NCBI GenBank assembly: GCA_027024205.1
Contig: JALVST010000049.1
Span: 1 to 42,822 of the forward strand
Length of the DNA stretch: 42,822 bases
Direction: 5' to 3'
Source: Flavobacteriales bacterium
Lineage (GTDB): Bacteria; Bacteroidota; Bacteroidia; Flavobacteriales; Flavobacteriaceae
Within the stretch, counting starts at the first letter, position 1; each line of letters opens with the position of its first letter. The notes beneath the pieces were generated by a model that was not told the DNA's origin, did no database searches, and was given only the letters and a program-made list of their open reading frames with translations. Both the position numbers and the translations under genes were made by a program. This document shows positions 15,347 to 24,834 of the stretch, piece after piece.

Positions 15347-17545
15347 ATGGAAAAACATAAAAATTCTTTACTGATAAAAATTTTACAAATTCTCGGAAGC
15401 TACCCCAATAAATCTTTTAATTATAAACAAATTGCGGCTAAATTGGAATTTAATTCCGAAGAACTTCGAAAACAGATTCAAAAAGACTTACAAACACTTG
15501 AAAGACAGAAAAAAATTAAACAAACATCACGTGGAAAATTTAAAATCGTTCAAAAAACACTTTATATAGGGGTTATTGATATATTAAATTCCGGTAATGG
15601 ATTTGCCATTGTTGACGAACTTGAAAATGACATTTATATACCGAATCACAGGTTAAATAAAGCTTTACATGGTGATATGGTCGAAGTCGAAATCATTAAA
15701 CGGAAGCGAAATAAAAAATTTGAAGGAGAAGTTATTCGTATATTGGAACGAGCCAAAACTCATTTTACCGGTATTGTAAAAATGTTTAGAAATTATGCTT
15801 TTATAGATCCGGATGACATTAAAATGTATAAAGAAATTTTTGTTAGTAAAGATAATTTGAATGGTGCCAAAGACGGCGAAAAAGTGGTAGTGGAAATTTT
15901 TGATTGGCCTGAAAAAGTCGGTAGTCCTATTGGAAAAGTTATAAAAGTTTTAGGACAACCCGGTGACCATGAAGTAGAGATACACGCCATTTTGGGCGAA
16001 TACGATTTACCTTACGAATTTGACCCCGAAGTACAAGCTTTTGCAGACAATTTACCCAAGAAAATAACGTCAAAAGATATTAAAAAACGCCGGGATATGC
16101 GTCATATTACGACTTTTACCATCGACCCGGTAGATGCCAAAGATTTTGATGATGCTTTGTCAATCCGTAAACTTGATAACGGCCGGTACGAGATAGGCAT
16201 TCACATAGCCGATGTATCTCATTACGTAAAACCCGGAACTATTTTGGATAAAGAAGCTTTTAGCCGGGCTACTTCTGTATATTTGGTAGACAGGGTAGTA
16301 CCTATGTTACCTGAAGTATTATCAAACGAATTGTGTTCGTTGCGGCCATACGAAGATAAATTAACCTTTTCCGCCGTATTTGAAATGGACGAAACCGGTA
16401 AAGTTTACAAAGAATGGTATGGTAGAACCGTTACACATTCCGACAGGCGGTTTACCTACGAAGAAGCACAGGAAATCATTGAAGGAGCAAACGGTGAATT
16501 TAAAGATGACATTTTATTGCTCGATAAAATTGCCAAAAGATTACGGGAACAACGCTTTAAAAACGGTGCTATAAGTTTTGAACGTACAGAAGTGCGTTTT
16601 AAAGTAGATGATAAGGGTAATCCTGTTGAAGTGTATTTTAAGGAAGGCAAGGATTCTAACAAATTGATAGAGGAATTTATGTTGTTAGCAAATAGAAAAG
16701 TAGCTGAATTTGTTACAAAAAGATTACCGCCAAAAAATAAAACTTTTGTATATCGCGTTCATGACGACCCGGCGCCCGAAAAATTGCAGAATTTGAATGC
16801 TATTGTTCAAAAATTCGGTTATAAATTGAATTTAAAATCACGCAAATCCATTATAAAGTCCATTAACAAACTCTTACAAGATATTCAAGACAAACCCGAA
16901 AAAAATATGATTGAAACCTTGACCATACGTAGTATGAGCAAGGCAATTTATACCACGGAAAATCGCGGACATTACGGATTAGCCTTTGATTATTATACGC
17001 ATTTTACCTCGCCAATTCGCCGGTATCCCGATGTGATGGTACATCGTTTATTGCAAAATTATTTGAATAGAAAACAATCGCCTGATAAAGATGAATACGA
17101 GAAAAAATGTGTTCACAGTACCAATATGGAAATTCAAGCTACCAGTGCCGAACGGGATTCAATCAAATATATGCAAACCAAATATATTGAACATTATAAA
17201 GATGTACCGTTTGAAGGGGTAATTACCGGTGTCACCGAATGGGGTATATATGTGGAACTGACTGCCAATAAAGTGGAAGGATTGGTAAGACGTACCGAAA
17301 TGCGTGATGATTATTACTATTATGATGAAGATGAATATGCGATGATAGGCGAAATCACAGGCAAAAAATACCAGCTCGGTGATATGGTTACCGTGAAAGT
17401 CAAGAGTACCAATCCCGAAAAAAAACAAATTGATTTTGAAATGATTTATGATTCTGTTGAAGATTTGAAGAATATCAATATGAAAAATAATACCGTTTCA
17501 AAACTACCCAAACCGAAACGGAATTTTAGAAACAAAAAGAAGTAA
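15347..17545 (+). CDS. rnr: Ribonuclease R
   Basis: 732 residues, a normal length. In order: an N-terminal helix-turn-helix-like segment (YKQIAAKLEFNSEELRKQIQ), cold-shock domains (YIGVIDILNSGNGFAIV; FTGIVKMFRNYAFIDP), the RNB catalytic core starting TIDPVDAKDFDDALSI with the metal-binding Asp cluster, GIHIADVSHYVKPG, HYGLAFDYYTHFTSPIRRYPD, and a C-terminal S1 domain (FEGVITGVTEWGIYVEL). The tail is Lys/Arg-rich. It degrades structured RNA from the 3' end. It stands alone with its own promoter-type motif. Confidence 0.95.
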   Translation: MEKHKNSLLIKILQILGSYPNKSFNYKQIAAKLEFNSEELRKQIQKDLQTLERQKKIKQTSRGKFKIVQKTLYIGVIDILNSGNGFAIVDELENDIYIPNHRLNKALHGDMVEVEIIKRKRNKKFEGEVIRILERAKTHFTGIVKMFRNYAFIDPDDIKMYKEIFVSKDNLNGAKDGEKVVVEIFDWPEKVGSPIGKVIKVLGQPGDHEVEIHAILGEYDLPYEFDPEVQAFADNLPKKITSKDIKKRRDMRHITTFTIDPVDAKDFDDALSIRKLDNGRYEIGIHIADVSHYVKPGTILDKEAFSRATSVYLVDRVVPMLPEVLSNELCSLRPYEDKLTFSAVFEMDETGKVYKEWYGRTVTHSDRRFTYEEAQEIIEGANGEFKDDILLLDKIAKRLREQRFKNGAISFERTEVRFKVDDKGNPVEVYFKEGKDSNKLIEEFMLLANRKVAEFVTKRLPPKNKTFVYRVHDDPAPEKLQNLNAIVQKFGYKLNLKSRKSIIKSINKLLQDIQDKPEKNMIETLTIRSMSKAIYTTENRGHYGLAFDYYTHFTSPIRRYPDVMVHRLLQNYLNRKQSPDKDEYEKKCVHSTNMEIQATSAERDSIKYMQTKYIEHYKDVPFEGVITGVTEWGIYVELTANKVEGLVRRTEMRDDYYYYDEDEYAMIGEITGKKYQLGDMVTVKVKSTNPEKKQIDFEMIYDSVEDLKNINMKNNTVSKLPKPKRNFRNKKK

Positions 17546-17575
17546 AAAAAAGTTTTTTAGTAGCAATCTAATATC

Positions 17576-17613
17576 ATTTCTATAGAGCTTTACGACTGAA
17601 GGAAGTAAAGCTA
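17576..17613. repeat. Imperfect hairpin after RNase R
   Basis: TATAGAGCTTTAC pairs with GTAAAGCTATA with a 2-nt bulge. It may be a terminator for RNase R, though no T tract follows it; it may instead be part of the palindromic repeat content here. Confidence 0.4.
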
Positions 17614-17646
17614 TAAGAAATCTATATAAATATGAACAATCAAAAT

Positions 17647-17706
17647 AGATTCTTTCCGGACAAACGTCTGGACAAGCTATCGCTCGTGCCACACTATGTC
17701 GGAATG
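17647..17706. repeat. Dispersed repeat of the 'fixed-style' AGATTCTTTCCG...GTCGGAATGA type
   Basis: The string from AGATTCTTTCCG to GTCGGAATGA resembles other intergenic copies at 18703-18800, 20981-21008 and 39770-39892, which all hold TTTC/CATTTCGAC or GTCGGAATGA-like ends. These look like non-coding dispersed repeats typical of Bacteroidota genomes. Confidence 0.5.
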
Positions 17707-17749
17707 AAAATCATTATTAAGCAAATTTCATCAATTACTTCATACGCTA

Positions 17750-18587
17750 GTGTCATGTCAATTATAACATGACGTAATATTTATTAAATTTGAAGCCATA
17801 ATTATTAAATCATATTCATTAAGGCAATATTTTATAAAATTGAGTTATCAAAGCAGGAGCGTGAAAAGCTTTTAGGTATTATCAAAAAAGGCAAACACAA
17901 ATCGATAACATATAGAAATGCCTATGTTTTATTAAATGCAGACGCGGGAAAATATTCAGAAAAAATTACTAATTCTGAAATCAGCAAAATTTTAAAAATC
18001 AGTATGCAAACAATTGATTGAATAAAGAAAAGATATGTAGAAGAAGGTTTAGAAGCTTGTTTACACAGAAAAGCAAGTAATCGTATTTACAAAAGAAAAG
18101 TTGATGGTGATGTAGAAGCAAAACTAATATCATTGGCATGTAGTGAACCGCCAGAGGGATTTGTCAAAAGGTCATTAAGATTGTTATCAGACAAAATGGT
18201 TGAATTGCATTATGTGGAAAGTATATCACATGAAACTGTTCGTTCCGTTTTAAAAAAACGAATTAAAGCCCTGGAAATTTAAAAGTTGGGTTATACCGCC
18301 TAGTTAAAACGCTGATTTTGTTGCAAATATGGAAAAATTGTCAGATGTATATAAAAGACATTACAATAAAGACTTTCCTGTAATTTGCATGGATGAATCA
18401 CCTAAACAATTGATTGGTAAAACAAGAAGTATATATAACACAAAGGATGGAAGTAAGTTGAGATATTTATGAATATGTTCGGAAAGGAATGTGTAATATA
18501 TTTATAGCAAATGAACCCCTTGCAGCAAAAAGAATCGCTGATAAAATTAAAGCGTCTTTATTCGATAATTAATGATTGACATGACAC
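17750..18587 (+). mobile_element. Degenerate IS630-family element
   Basis: 838 bp bounded by perfect 13-bp terminal inverted repeats (GTGTCATGTCAAT at 17750-17762; reverse complement at 18575-18587), each flanked by TA, the target-duplication dinucleotide of IS630 elements. It is shorter than the ~1.1 kb of an intact element, and the transposase inside is disabled. Confidence 0.85.
17839..18570 (+). pseudogene. IS630-family transposase remnant
   Basis: Readable frame from about 17839: IELSKQEREKLLGIIKKG, then helix-turn-helix region, an in-frame TGA at 18019-18021 (MQTID stop IKKRYVEEG, probably CGA to TGA), then ACSEPPEGFVKRSLRLLSD, SHETVRSVLKKR. A frameshift near the A7 run at about 18250 and a further stop near 18301 precede CMDESPKQLIGKTRS (first DDE-type Asp). 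The protein then jumps near RNGMCNIF-like sequence (KGMCNIFIANEPLAAKRIAD), and the rest of the catalytic DDE domain is missing. No start codon is visible. It cannot make an active transposase. Confidence 0.85.
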
Positions 18588-18702
18588 TAGGCCTTTAATA
18601 TTTTATTGATATGATAGGTTTCCAGAATCCGGTAGGTCTTTTAAATTGTTAAAAATCAATTATTCATTAAGGTTATTTCGGTACATTCTTCAAAGCACTT
18701 GT

Positions 18703-18800
18703 CATTTCGACGGAAGGAGGAGAAACGACGACTGACGAGAAATCTTATTAAAATACATTCCTCATCATTCCTTGCGGTCATTCTGTTAGGAATGACAAAA
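18703..18800. repeat. Dispersed repeat cluster
   Basis: TCATTTCGACGGAAGGAGGAG and GACGAGAAATCTTATT, then TCATTCCTTGCGGTCATTCT and GTTAGGAATGAC: units related to those at 17647-17706, 20981-21008 and 39770-39892. No coding potential. Confidence 0.5.
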
Positions 18801-18885
18801 AATATGTGATAAATTACAATTCTTAATTCATACGCACTTTCAACTCAGCTTACAGGCTTGTCGAAGTATAACTTTTAACCTTCGA

Positions 18886-19329
18886 CTAATATATCATTCT
18901 GAAATGCGGCAATCCATCCTCCAAATACTCTTCACCGGTTGCTTTAAATCCTAAAGCGTTATAAAATTTTAACAAATAAGTCTGTGCACTGATTTCAATG
19001 TTTTTTTCTTGTAAAGTTCCGGTTGTAAAATTAATAGCTTTTTGCATCAATGTTTTGCCCAGTTTTAATCTTCTGAAATCCGGGTTTACCACTACTCTAC
19101 CGATACTCGCGTGCTTAAAGTAGTCACCGGCTTTAAATATGCGTGCATAAGCGATGATTTGTCCGTCTTTTTCAAGGAACAAATGAAAAGCTTTGTCATC
19201 TTTGTCGTCGGCATCTAGATATACGCAATTTTGCTCCACAACAAAGACTTTATTTCTCAATCTTAGTATTTGATATAATTCTCTGGTTGTTAGTTCGTCA
19301 AATCGCTTTATATGCCATTTTTCGTTCAT
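18886..19329 (-). CDS. elaA: ElaA-type GNAT N-acetyltransferase
   Basis: 147 residues. It starts MNEKWHIKRFDELTTRELYQ and has LRLRNKVFVVEQNCVYLDAD, the ElaA signature, then IIAYARIFKAGDYFKHASIG and RVVVNPDFRRLKLGKTLMQ (acetyl-CoA P-loop region), ending with YLEDGLPHFRM. It is a GNAT fold acyltransferase of the ElaA group whose physiological substrate is unknown. It stands alone between repeat-rich gaps. Confidence 0.9.
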   Translation of the reverse strand: MNEKWHIKRFDELTTRELYQILRLRNKVFVVEQNCVYLDADDKDDKAFHLFLEKDGQIIAYARIFKAGDYFKHASIGRVVVNPDFRRLKLGKTLMQKAINFTTGTLQEKNIEISAQTYLLKFYNALGFKATGEEYLEDGLPHFRMIY

Positions 19330-19720
19330 GATAATTTTTTTGTAAACTTACAAAAACAAATTAGAAGTCAGAACCCTGAGTGTCCCGACGCATGTCGGGA
19401 TGTACCGAAGCCCCGCTTTCCACTAAAAGAATATTCGTCATTAGTGGCTATAAAAAACAACAATGCTTTCAAATTCCGGTGCTTCGGTACAGTTTTTATA
19501 GTTCCTCGCAAAGCCACTCAGCTACCTTGTTCATCAATTCTTCAAATTAAAACATAAAAACATTGTATGAACCACAAAGCAATCATCAAAAAACACCATT
19601 TACTATGAAGTTGAAAAAATTTCTCACTCCTCAAATTTATTAGCAGAAACACATTTTGAAGCAGCTAATAATCATCAAAGAACAAAGTTTTTTATGAAAT
19701 GGAAAAATACTCATTTCCTC
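19330..19720. other. Gene-free gap with repeat sequence
   Basis: Apart from the palindromic repeat at 19373-19414, this gap has no supported coding frame. It ends at the terminator of the YfdX-family gene. Confidence 0.35.
19373..19414. repeat. Dispersed repeat with TCCCGAC hairpin
   Basis: CCCTGAGTG..., palindrome TCCCGACGCATGTCGGGA (19383-19400), then TGTACCGAAGCCCCG. It resembles the units at 39237, 39681 and 41917 (GCTGAGTG...GTATCGAAGCGCC). Confidence 0.55.
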
Positions 19721-19758
19721 AAAAAAAACCGACACCACATAAGTAGCATCGGTTTTTT
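19721..19758. terminator. Rho-independent terminator after the YfdX-family gene
   Basis: AAAAAACCGA pairs with TCGGTTTTTT around a loop of about 16 nt. It is A-rich on one side and T-rich on the other, so it can act in either direction. It lies about 25 bp after the stop of the minus-strand gene. Confidence 0.7.
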
Positions 19759-19783
19759 ACAAATCAAATTATCAGCATAATAA

Positions 19784-20776
19784 TTATTTAGTTTTTGTGC
19801 TATCGACTTTTGTAGTATCCCGTTTGGTATTTTGACGTTTTTTGAAGAACAATCTTTCTTTAAAGTTTTTGATTTTTTCGGACAGTTTTTCAAATTTACC
19901 TTTACTGTCTTTGTTTTCGGTAATGGTTTGTTTCAAATCTTTGATAACATCAGCCAACTCTTTATATTCTTTATCTTTTTTACCGTATCCCATGGCATCA
20001 GCCAATTGTAATTGATAATCGGCATTGTCCAGATAAAGCAGAGCTACTTCTTTTTTATCTTTATCGTCAGACAACATGGCGGCAGCACCTAATTTAATAA
20101 ATTCTTCGGCTCGCAATACCGGTAACGGCATGTCTATTTTTTCCATTACCAATGTATTTAAAGCTCTCATTAAAATAATAGCTGCTTCATCTTTTTTACC
20201 TTCATCCAACAAGGCGGCAGCGACTCTCATAGCCTTGGGATATGTGACCAATGGTAAGTAAGATACATTGACTGTAAACTCACTGGTTAAGTTGGCTAAT
20301 ATTTTTTTGGCAACTTGATAATAACCGTCATCCATTGCTTTTTTAGCCGCATCGGTTACTTGATATACGGTAGGTATATCGACAACAACATCATTTACTT
20401 CGTAAGTAACATTAACGGGCACCAAAGCTACTGAAGGATCTTTGGTAATTAAAATTTCCAATTCGCCTATCAATTTAGCCAATTCTTCTTTAGCTTTTTT
20501 GGTTTTGTCTTTGGCGATATAATTCAAGACATTATTGGTCTCACGTAAAATAGCAACTGCTTGTTTTGTGCTTTCGGTTTCTTTGTATGCAAAATCGTTT
20601 TGCATGGTTTTAGCGATATTGTTTTGCAATTCGCGGTCACTTATTTTGACGTGTTCCGGTTTTACCGGTGTTTCTTTTTTTATTTCGGCTTTTTCATTTT
20701 TACCGGTTGTTTTATCTTGGGCACAACTCGTAAATATGATGGCCAATGTTGATAATGCTAAAATTGTTTTTTTCAT
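19784..20776 (-). CDS. YfdX-family lipoprotein
   Basis: 330 residues. Signal MKKTILALSTLAIIFTSCAQ with lipobox Cys at about residue 18. The central region (about 80-260) matches YfdX: VAILRETNNVLNYIAKDKT, LVPVNVTYEVNDVVVDIPTV, VTDAAKKAMDDGYYQVAKKI, YPKAMRVAAALLDEGKKDEA, MPLPVLRAEEFIKLG. YfdX in enterobacteria is linked to acid and drug stress; the exact role here is unknown. The C-terminal 60 residues are Lys-rich and low complexity (FKERLFFKKRQNTKRDTTK). A terminator follows. It is monocistronic. Confidence 0.8.
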   Translation of the reverse strand: MKKTILALSTLAIIFTSCAQDKTTGKNEKAEIKKETPVKPEHVKISDRELQNNIAKTMQNDFAYKETESTKQAVAILRETNNVLNYIAKDKTKKAKEELAKLIGELEILITKDPSVALVPVNVTYEVNDVVVDIPTVYQVTDAAKKAMDDGYYQVAKKILANLTSEFTVNVSYLPLVTYPKAMRVAAALLDEGKKDEAAIILMRALNTLVMEKIDMPLPVLRAEEFIKLGAAAMLSDDKDKKEVALLYLDNADYQLQLADAMGYGKKDKEYKELADVIKDLKQTITENKDSKGKFEKLSEKIKNFKERLFFKKRQNTKRDTTKVDSTKTK

Positions 20777-20876
20777 TTTCTTAAATTTTTATGTTTTCGG
20801 TATTGAGATGTGCAAATCGTTTGCCATTATGAAAAATATAGACATTTTGTCATTTTTTTACATTAAAGTGTCATAA

Positions 20877-21151
20877 AATAGGAAGAAATTGCAGTATTGT
20901 TATTGGATTTTCTCCGCTTTCATTTTGATGGAACGAAGCGGTACAACAACCGACGGGTAATCTTTGCAAGTAGATTTCTCAGTCGTTCCTCCTTCGAAAT
21001 GATAAGCATTTCAACAGAACCTTTACGACGAAGGCGTAAAAAGGAATAAAAGAGATGGGAAATTAATTTTCAATCCCGCTCACAGTGGAGACGGGATGTC
21101 ACTTTGTTCCATTTTTCATTTTCAATTCATTCGCTCTTTCTCGCTTTTTAT
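20877..21151. other. Gap with short inverted repeats
   Basis: It includes a repeat copy around 20981-21008 (TTTCTCAGTCGTTCCTCCTTC) and short hairpins TTTACG...CGTAAA (about 21023-21041) and ATCCCG...CGGGAT (about 21073-21097). No gene supported. Confidence 0.4.
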
Positions 21152-22027
21152 TCAATGGTCAGGTATAATATAAATTTTAGGGTCGTCTCTGTGCCACTCG
21201 GGTTGGATATAGGTATGATTGATATGAAATTTTTCTTCAAGTAATTTCTCTATGCGTTCACATATTTTATCAAACTCGGACAAGCGAATATCTTTATTAA
21301 ATTCTACATGAGCTTCCAATCGAATATCGTTGTCGTTGAGTTGCCACAAGTGAACGTGATGCATATTTTTAACAGTAGGTAAACTTGTAATAACCTTTTC
21401 CACTTCGGCAATATCTATGTTTTTCGGGGCAAATTGCATGATAATTTGTACAGATTCTTTTAAAATATCCCAACTGACATACAGCAAATACCCGGCAATA
21501 ATTAATGAAAGTAAAGGGTCTATGAAATACCATTTATGATATTTTATAAGTAATCCTCCGGCTAAAACTATTAAAGAAGTAAAGACATCACTAAACAAAT
21601 TGACATAAGTTGATTTAATGTTCAAATTGTTTTGTGCGTCGGATTTAAGGATTAAAACACTTAATATATTTAAAACAATACTCAAAATAGATAAATAAAT
21701 AACCCAATCACTTTCTATTGTTTTAGGTTGATGAAATCTGATAAAAGCTTCGTAAATCATGATAAAAGACAGGACTATCAGAATACTGGCATTGATAAGA
21801 GCCGCTACAATTTCCGCACGTTTATACCCGAATGTTTTATCTGTGGTTTGTTCTTTTTGTGTGGCTAATCTGTTTGCAATGTAACTGATAATCAACGAAA
21901 TAACATCAGAAAAATTATGCATGGCATCTGATAACAATGCCATACTGCCCGATACGATACCACCAATTACTTGCGAAACCGTAATGATGATGTTTAAAAA
22001 AATTGTTATGAGCAGTCTTTTTTGCAT
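21152..22027 (-). CDS. Cation diffusion facilitator transporter
   Basis: 291 residues with six hydrophobic segments. SGSMALLSDAMHNFSDVISL has the His/Asp metal-binding site of TM2 and the same region of TM5 (FSDVFTSLIVLAGGLLI); KTFGYKRAEIVAALINA is the classic CDF motif. The C-terminal cytoplasmic domain has HHVHLWQLNDNDIRLEAHV. It exports Zn2+ or another divalent metal in exchange for protons. The family is clear; the metal is not decided from sequence. It is transcribed separately from the porin gene, with a hairpin terminator between them. Confidence 0.9.
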   Translation of the reverse strand: MQKRLLITIFLNIIITVSQVIGGIVSGSMALLSDAMHNFSDVISLIISYIANRLATQKEQTTDKTFGYKRAEIVAALINASILIVLSFIMIYEAFIRFHQPKTIESDWVIYLSILSIVLNILSVLILKSDAQNNLNIKSTYVNLFSDVFTSLIVLAGGLLIKYHKWYFIDPLLSLIIAGYLLYVSWDILKESVQIIMQFAPKNIDIAEVEKVITSLPTVKNMHHVHLWQLNDNDIRLEAHVEFNKDIRLSEFDKICERIEKLLEEKFHINHTYIQPEWHRDDPKIYIIPDH

Positions 22028-22090
22028 ATACAGATATTATAAAGCAAAATTAGAAAACTTTTTGGTATAATAAGTTGAAATTTGAATTTA

Positions 22091-22125
22091 CAAAACAAGC
22101 CGTTGATTATCAACGGCTTGTTTTG
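22091..22125. terminator. Strong palindromic terminator
   Basis: Perfect 16-bp inverted repeat (CAAAACAAGCCGTTGA and its reverse complement) with a 3-nt loop and T/A-rich flanks. It lies about 20 bp after the end of the minus-strand porin gene and can terminate in either direction. Confidence 0.85.
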
Positions 22126-22145
22126 ATATAATTTAAATTAGATTA

Positions 22146-23483
22146 TTATTTATTTGATGAGAAAAACTTTGGTTTAACTGTTAGCATTGTATAAAAGAAA
22201 TAGTTTTTACCGGGATTTGTAATTCCTTTAAGATTATTAAAATCATTGGATGGTATTGCGTAGGAAAAACCGGTATGTAATTTGATATTTTTATCAAATT
22301 TCTTAATAAATGTTAAATCAATAAACTGAGCCAAAGAACTACCACTGCTTACTTTAAGTGTATTCTTTTTAATGTTGTTGACATTAGTTACATTATTGTA
22401 AGATAGTTTGAAAACATTTTTTGCATTAAATTTATATAACAAATTTAGAGAAATGTTTTGAATACCGGCATTAAAATATGTTTTAGGAATAACAAACCAG
22501 TCCATATAGCCTTCGTAGTATGGGTGACGTCCACCGTAAAGTAAGTTGTATGTATGATCTGTTTTTAAATACTCCGGATCAGTATTTTCGGCATTATTAC
22601 CTGATAATCTTTCCAAACATGCAGATAATTCTAACTGTTTATTCATCGCACGGTAACCTATTTGAGCCGTAATCATATTTGCCGAAATATTTTTTCCTGC
22701 AATGTTTTTTCCGTTTTGTAAAAATAAATTGTTTTTTGCAAATATGCCGTTTGTTGCTTTTTTTGTCATATTATAATTTAGATGTAAACCTTCGGTGTAG
22801 GTAACATATATGATATCTTTTGTCCCTTCTTTTTGATAACCGGCGGCAATTCCCGTAAGTGATAAATACCACTTTGGAGACATACTTTTTTTGATGTAAA
22901 TGAAATTTTGGGTAATGATAGGGTTTACATTTCCAAAGTATTCAGTTCCATCGCTGTAATCATTTCCGCTTAAATCTGCCGATTTACTGTTAAAAGAACC
23001 GCTTAAATCTACTTGCCAACCACTTTTTTTGTTTAAATAACTGTACAAAACGGCATCATAGGTTTGACCTCTGTCCCACCAATTTCGCCAAGAAATATGT
23101 CTTTGATCATCGTATTTCATTTCTTGTCGTCCTATACGTATGCGACTCATTTCTCCTGTTTTAAATTCTACCCAGGCTTCATAAACATCAATGGTGTTAT
23201 ATGATTTTCCTTTTACACCGGTATGATTAACAATATCTTCATCTCCCCATACACGAACATCTTGAATGGAGAAAAGCGTTTTTATTTTATTATTTTGATA
23301 CTTTAGATTTAACCTGCTTCTTTGACCTACATGTATGGCGGCATTTGTTTTTTCAATCACGGGTTTCTTATAACCGTGTAAGATTTGTGCTCTGGTTCTG
23401 AATTGCCCATCTATTTCAAATTGTGCATTCATACTTATAAAAGTGCTGATAGCTATGATGCTTAATAATATTTTAGTTTTCAT
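22146..23483 (-). CDS. Alginate-export-type outer-membrane porin
   Basis: 445 residues from the ATG at 23483, chosen because it gives a clean signal peptide MKTKILLSIIAISTFISMNAQ. The mature N-terminus FEIDGQFRTRAQILHG and the body (RSRLNLKYQNNKIKTLFSIQ, VYEAWVEFKTGEMSRIRIGR, QEMKYDDQRHISWRNWWDRG) are characteristic of the alginate-export domain family of beta-barrel porins. The RQxxxYDDxR motif is a hallmark. The substrate is unknown; such porins also occur with carbohydrate or anion use. It follows the double-rhodanese gene by about 60 bp on the same strand, so the two are probably in one operon. Confidence 0.75.
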   Translation of the reverse strand: MKTKILLSIIAISTFISMNAQFEIDGQFRTRAQILHGYKKPVIEKTNAAIHVGQRSRLNLKYQNNKIKTLFSIQDVRVWGDEDIVNHTGVKGKSYNTIDVYEAWVEFKTGEMSRIRIGRQEMKYDDQRHISWRNWWDRGQTYDAVLYSYLNKKSGWQVDLSGSFNSKSADLSGNDYSDGTEYFGNVNPIITQNFIYIKKSMSPKWYLSLTGIAAGYQKEGTKDIIYVTYTEGLHLNYNMTKKATNGIFAKNNLFLQNGKNIAGKNISANMITAQIGYRAMNKQLELSACLERLSGNNAENTDPEYLKTDHTYNLLYGGRHPYYEGYMDWFVIPKTYFNAGIQNISLNLLYKFNAKNVFKLSYNNVTNVNNIKKNTLKVSSGSSLAQFIDLTFIKKFDKNIKLHTGFSYAIPSNDFNNLKGITNPGKNYFFYTMLTVKPKFFSSNK

Positions 23484-23543
23484 TATTTGTGTTTTTTTAT
23501 ATTTTACCGTTATTAAATGTTCTTTTTTCTGTTTCTTGTCCAT

Positions 23544-24590
23544 TTAATATGCTTCTTGTAAGGCTTTTTCCAGTTTGAAATTGTAAATCTTTTTAGATGT
23601 AAACGGATGCCATTTGTTTTTTACAAGTTTACTGTGCATAAAACTGTTAGCGCCATATTTTAAAACTCTTGCATCATAGCCTAATAAGTTTAAATAAGCC
23701 GCTACCATAGAAGCGTGTTGTCCGGTAAAGCAATATAAAACTATTGGTTTGTCAGTCGGTAAGGTGTTTAAAAATGTATCCTTTGACAAGGATTTTTTTG
23801 GTGTATATTGTACGGCTCCGGGAATGTGTCCTTGCAAATAATGATCTTTCGGCCAATAGTTTATCACATAATATTTTTCCTTATTATTAAAAACTTCGTC
23901 AGCACTTACCAATTTTGATTTGAAAGGGTCCATTAGTATGTTTTCGGCTTGTTTTTCGAGTATTTTTTTGGCGTCTTTTTCTCCGGTAAATAGTTTTGGA
24001 TATTCTCCGGCTTTGTTTTTTGGATGTTCGTCTGTTTCAAGTTGCTCAATATATTTATCCGATATGTTTTTTAACCAATAATTTTTGGCATTCTCCTTAT
24101 TCCAAGAACTCATACCGAATTTCATAGCGTAAACATTATCATATCCCAACATATTTAGTAAACTGGTTAAATAACTGGCGGATTGTCCCGAATAACAAAC
24201 CATGACTATTTTTTCATAGTTATCAGGGTTGATTTCATTTTTAAAATAATTTAAAATATCATAATATTTTACATTTTTAGCACCTTTGATATGTCCTTCT
24301 TCAAAATGTACGGGTTTCCTGACATCAATGACCAGAAAATCCTCTTTACCTAAATTCTCTTTCACTTTTTTGGCATCGATCATTGCAGGGCAATACGGAC
24401 TGTTGATGTAGTTGCCGTTTTGTTCTAAATAATCGACCAATAAATTAAATTCATCGACTTGTTGTGCTTGCAGGGTGTCTTGTTTTTCCGTTTTGGTAGA
24501 ATCAGGTATCTGCTTTGGCTCATTTCTACAAGTAATAAAAACTTGAGAAAGAATAAATAGTACAATGATTTGATAGATTTTTGTTTTCAT
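23544..24590 (-). CDS. Lipoprotein with two rhodanese domains
   Basis: 348 residues with lipobox signal ending VFITCRNEPK. Rhodanese 1 (about 70-170): DFLVIDVRKPVHFEEGHIKG and active-site loop MVCYSGQSAS. Rhodanese 2 (about 235-330): HYLQGHIPGAVQY and active-site loop VLYCFTGQHAS. Both domains keep the active-site Cys. It is likely an envelope-anchored sulfurtransferase or sulfur-relay protein, perhaps for periplasmic thiosulfate or persulfide handling. It lies upstream of, and probably is cotranscribed with, the alginate-export-type porin, a pairing that may point to import of a sulfur anion; that is inference. Confidence 0.85.
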   Translation of the reverse strand: MKTKIYQIIVLFILSQVFITCRNEPKQIPDSTKTEKQDTLQAQQVDEFNLLVDYLEQNGNYINSPYCPAMIDAKKVKENLGKEDFLVIDVRKPVHFEEGHIKGAKNVKYYDILNYFKNEINPDNYEKIVMVCYSGQSASYLTSLLNMLGYDNVYAMKFGMSSWNKENAKNYWLKNISDKYIEQLETDEHPKNKAGEYPKLFTGEKDAKKILEKQAENILMDPFKSKLVSADEVFNNKEKYYVINYWPKDHYLQGHIPGAVQYTPKKSLSKDTFLNTLPTDKPIVLYCFTGQHASMVAAYLNLLGYDARVLKYGANSFMHSKLVKNKWHPFTSKKIYNFKLEKALQEAY

Positions 24591-24637
24591 AATAGCATTT
24601 TTTATGTTTCTTGTACGAAATTATATCCGAACAAAAG

Positions 24638-24645
24638 CAAAAATA
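24638..24645 (-). promoter_or_regulatory. Bacteroidota -7 element, TATTTTTG
   Basis: TAnnTTTG match on the minus strand, about 48 bp before the double-rhodanese start at 24590. No clear -33 element at the ideal distance. Confidence 0.4.
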
Positions 24646-24834
24646 CTGATAAATGTCACGAAAGTTACACAAATAAATAAGCAGGAAAACTTTGTTTGTT
24701 ATTTTAAAAGATTTGTCATTTTTTACCTGATTTTTAATAAAATACAGATAAATATATGTTTTATGGAAAGCGTTTGAGAAGTTGTTTTCTCAAGAGTTAA
24801 TTATAAAACAGGAATTTATTCTTAACTAAATTTT

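Noticed and set aside
17159-17428. Minus-strand 89-residue frame over the RNase R S1 domain
   Set aside because: A shadow of the S1-domain coding region.
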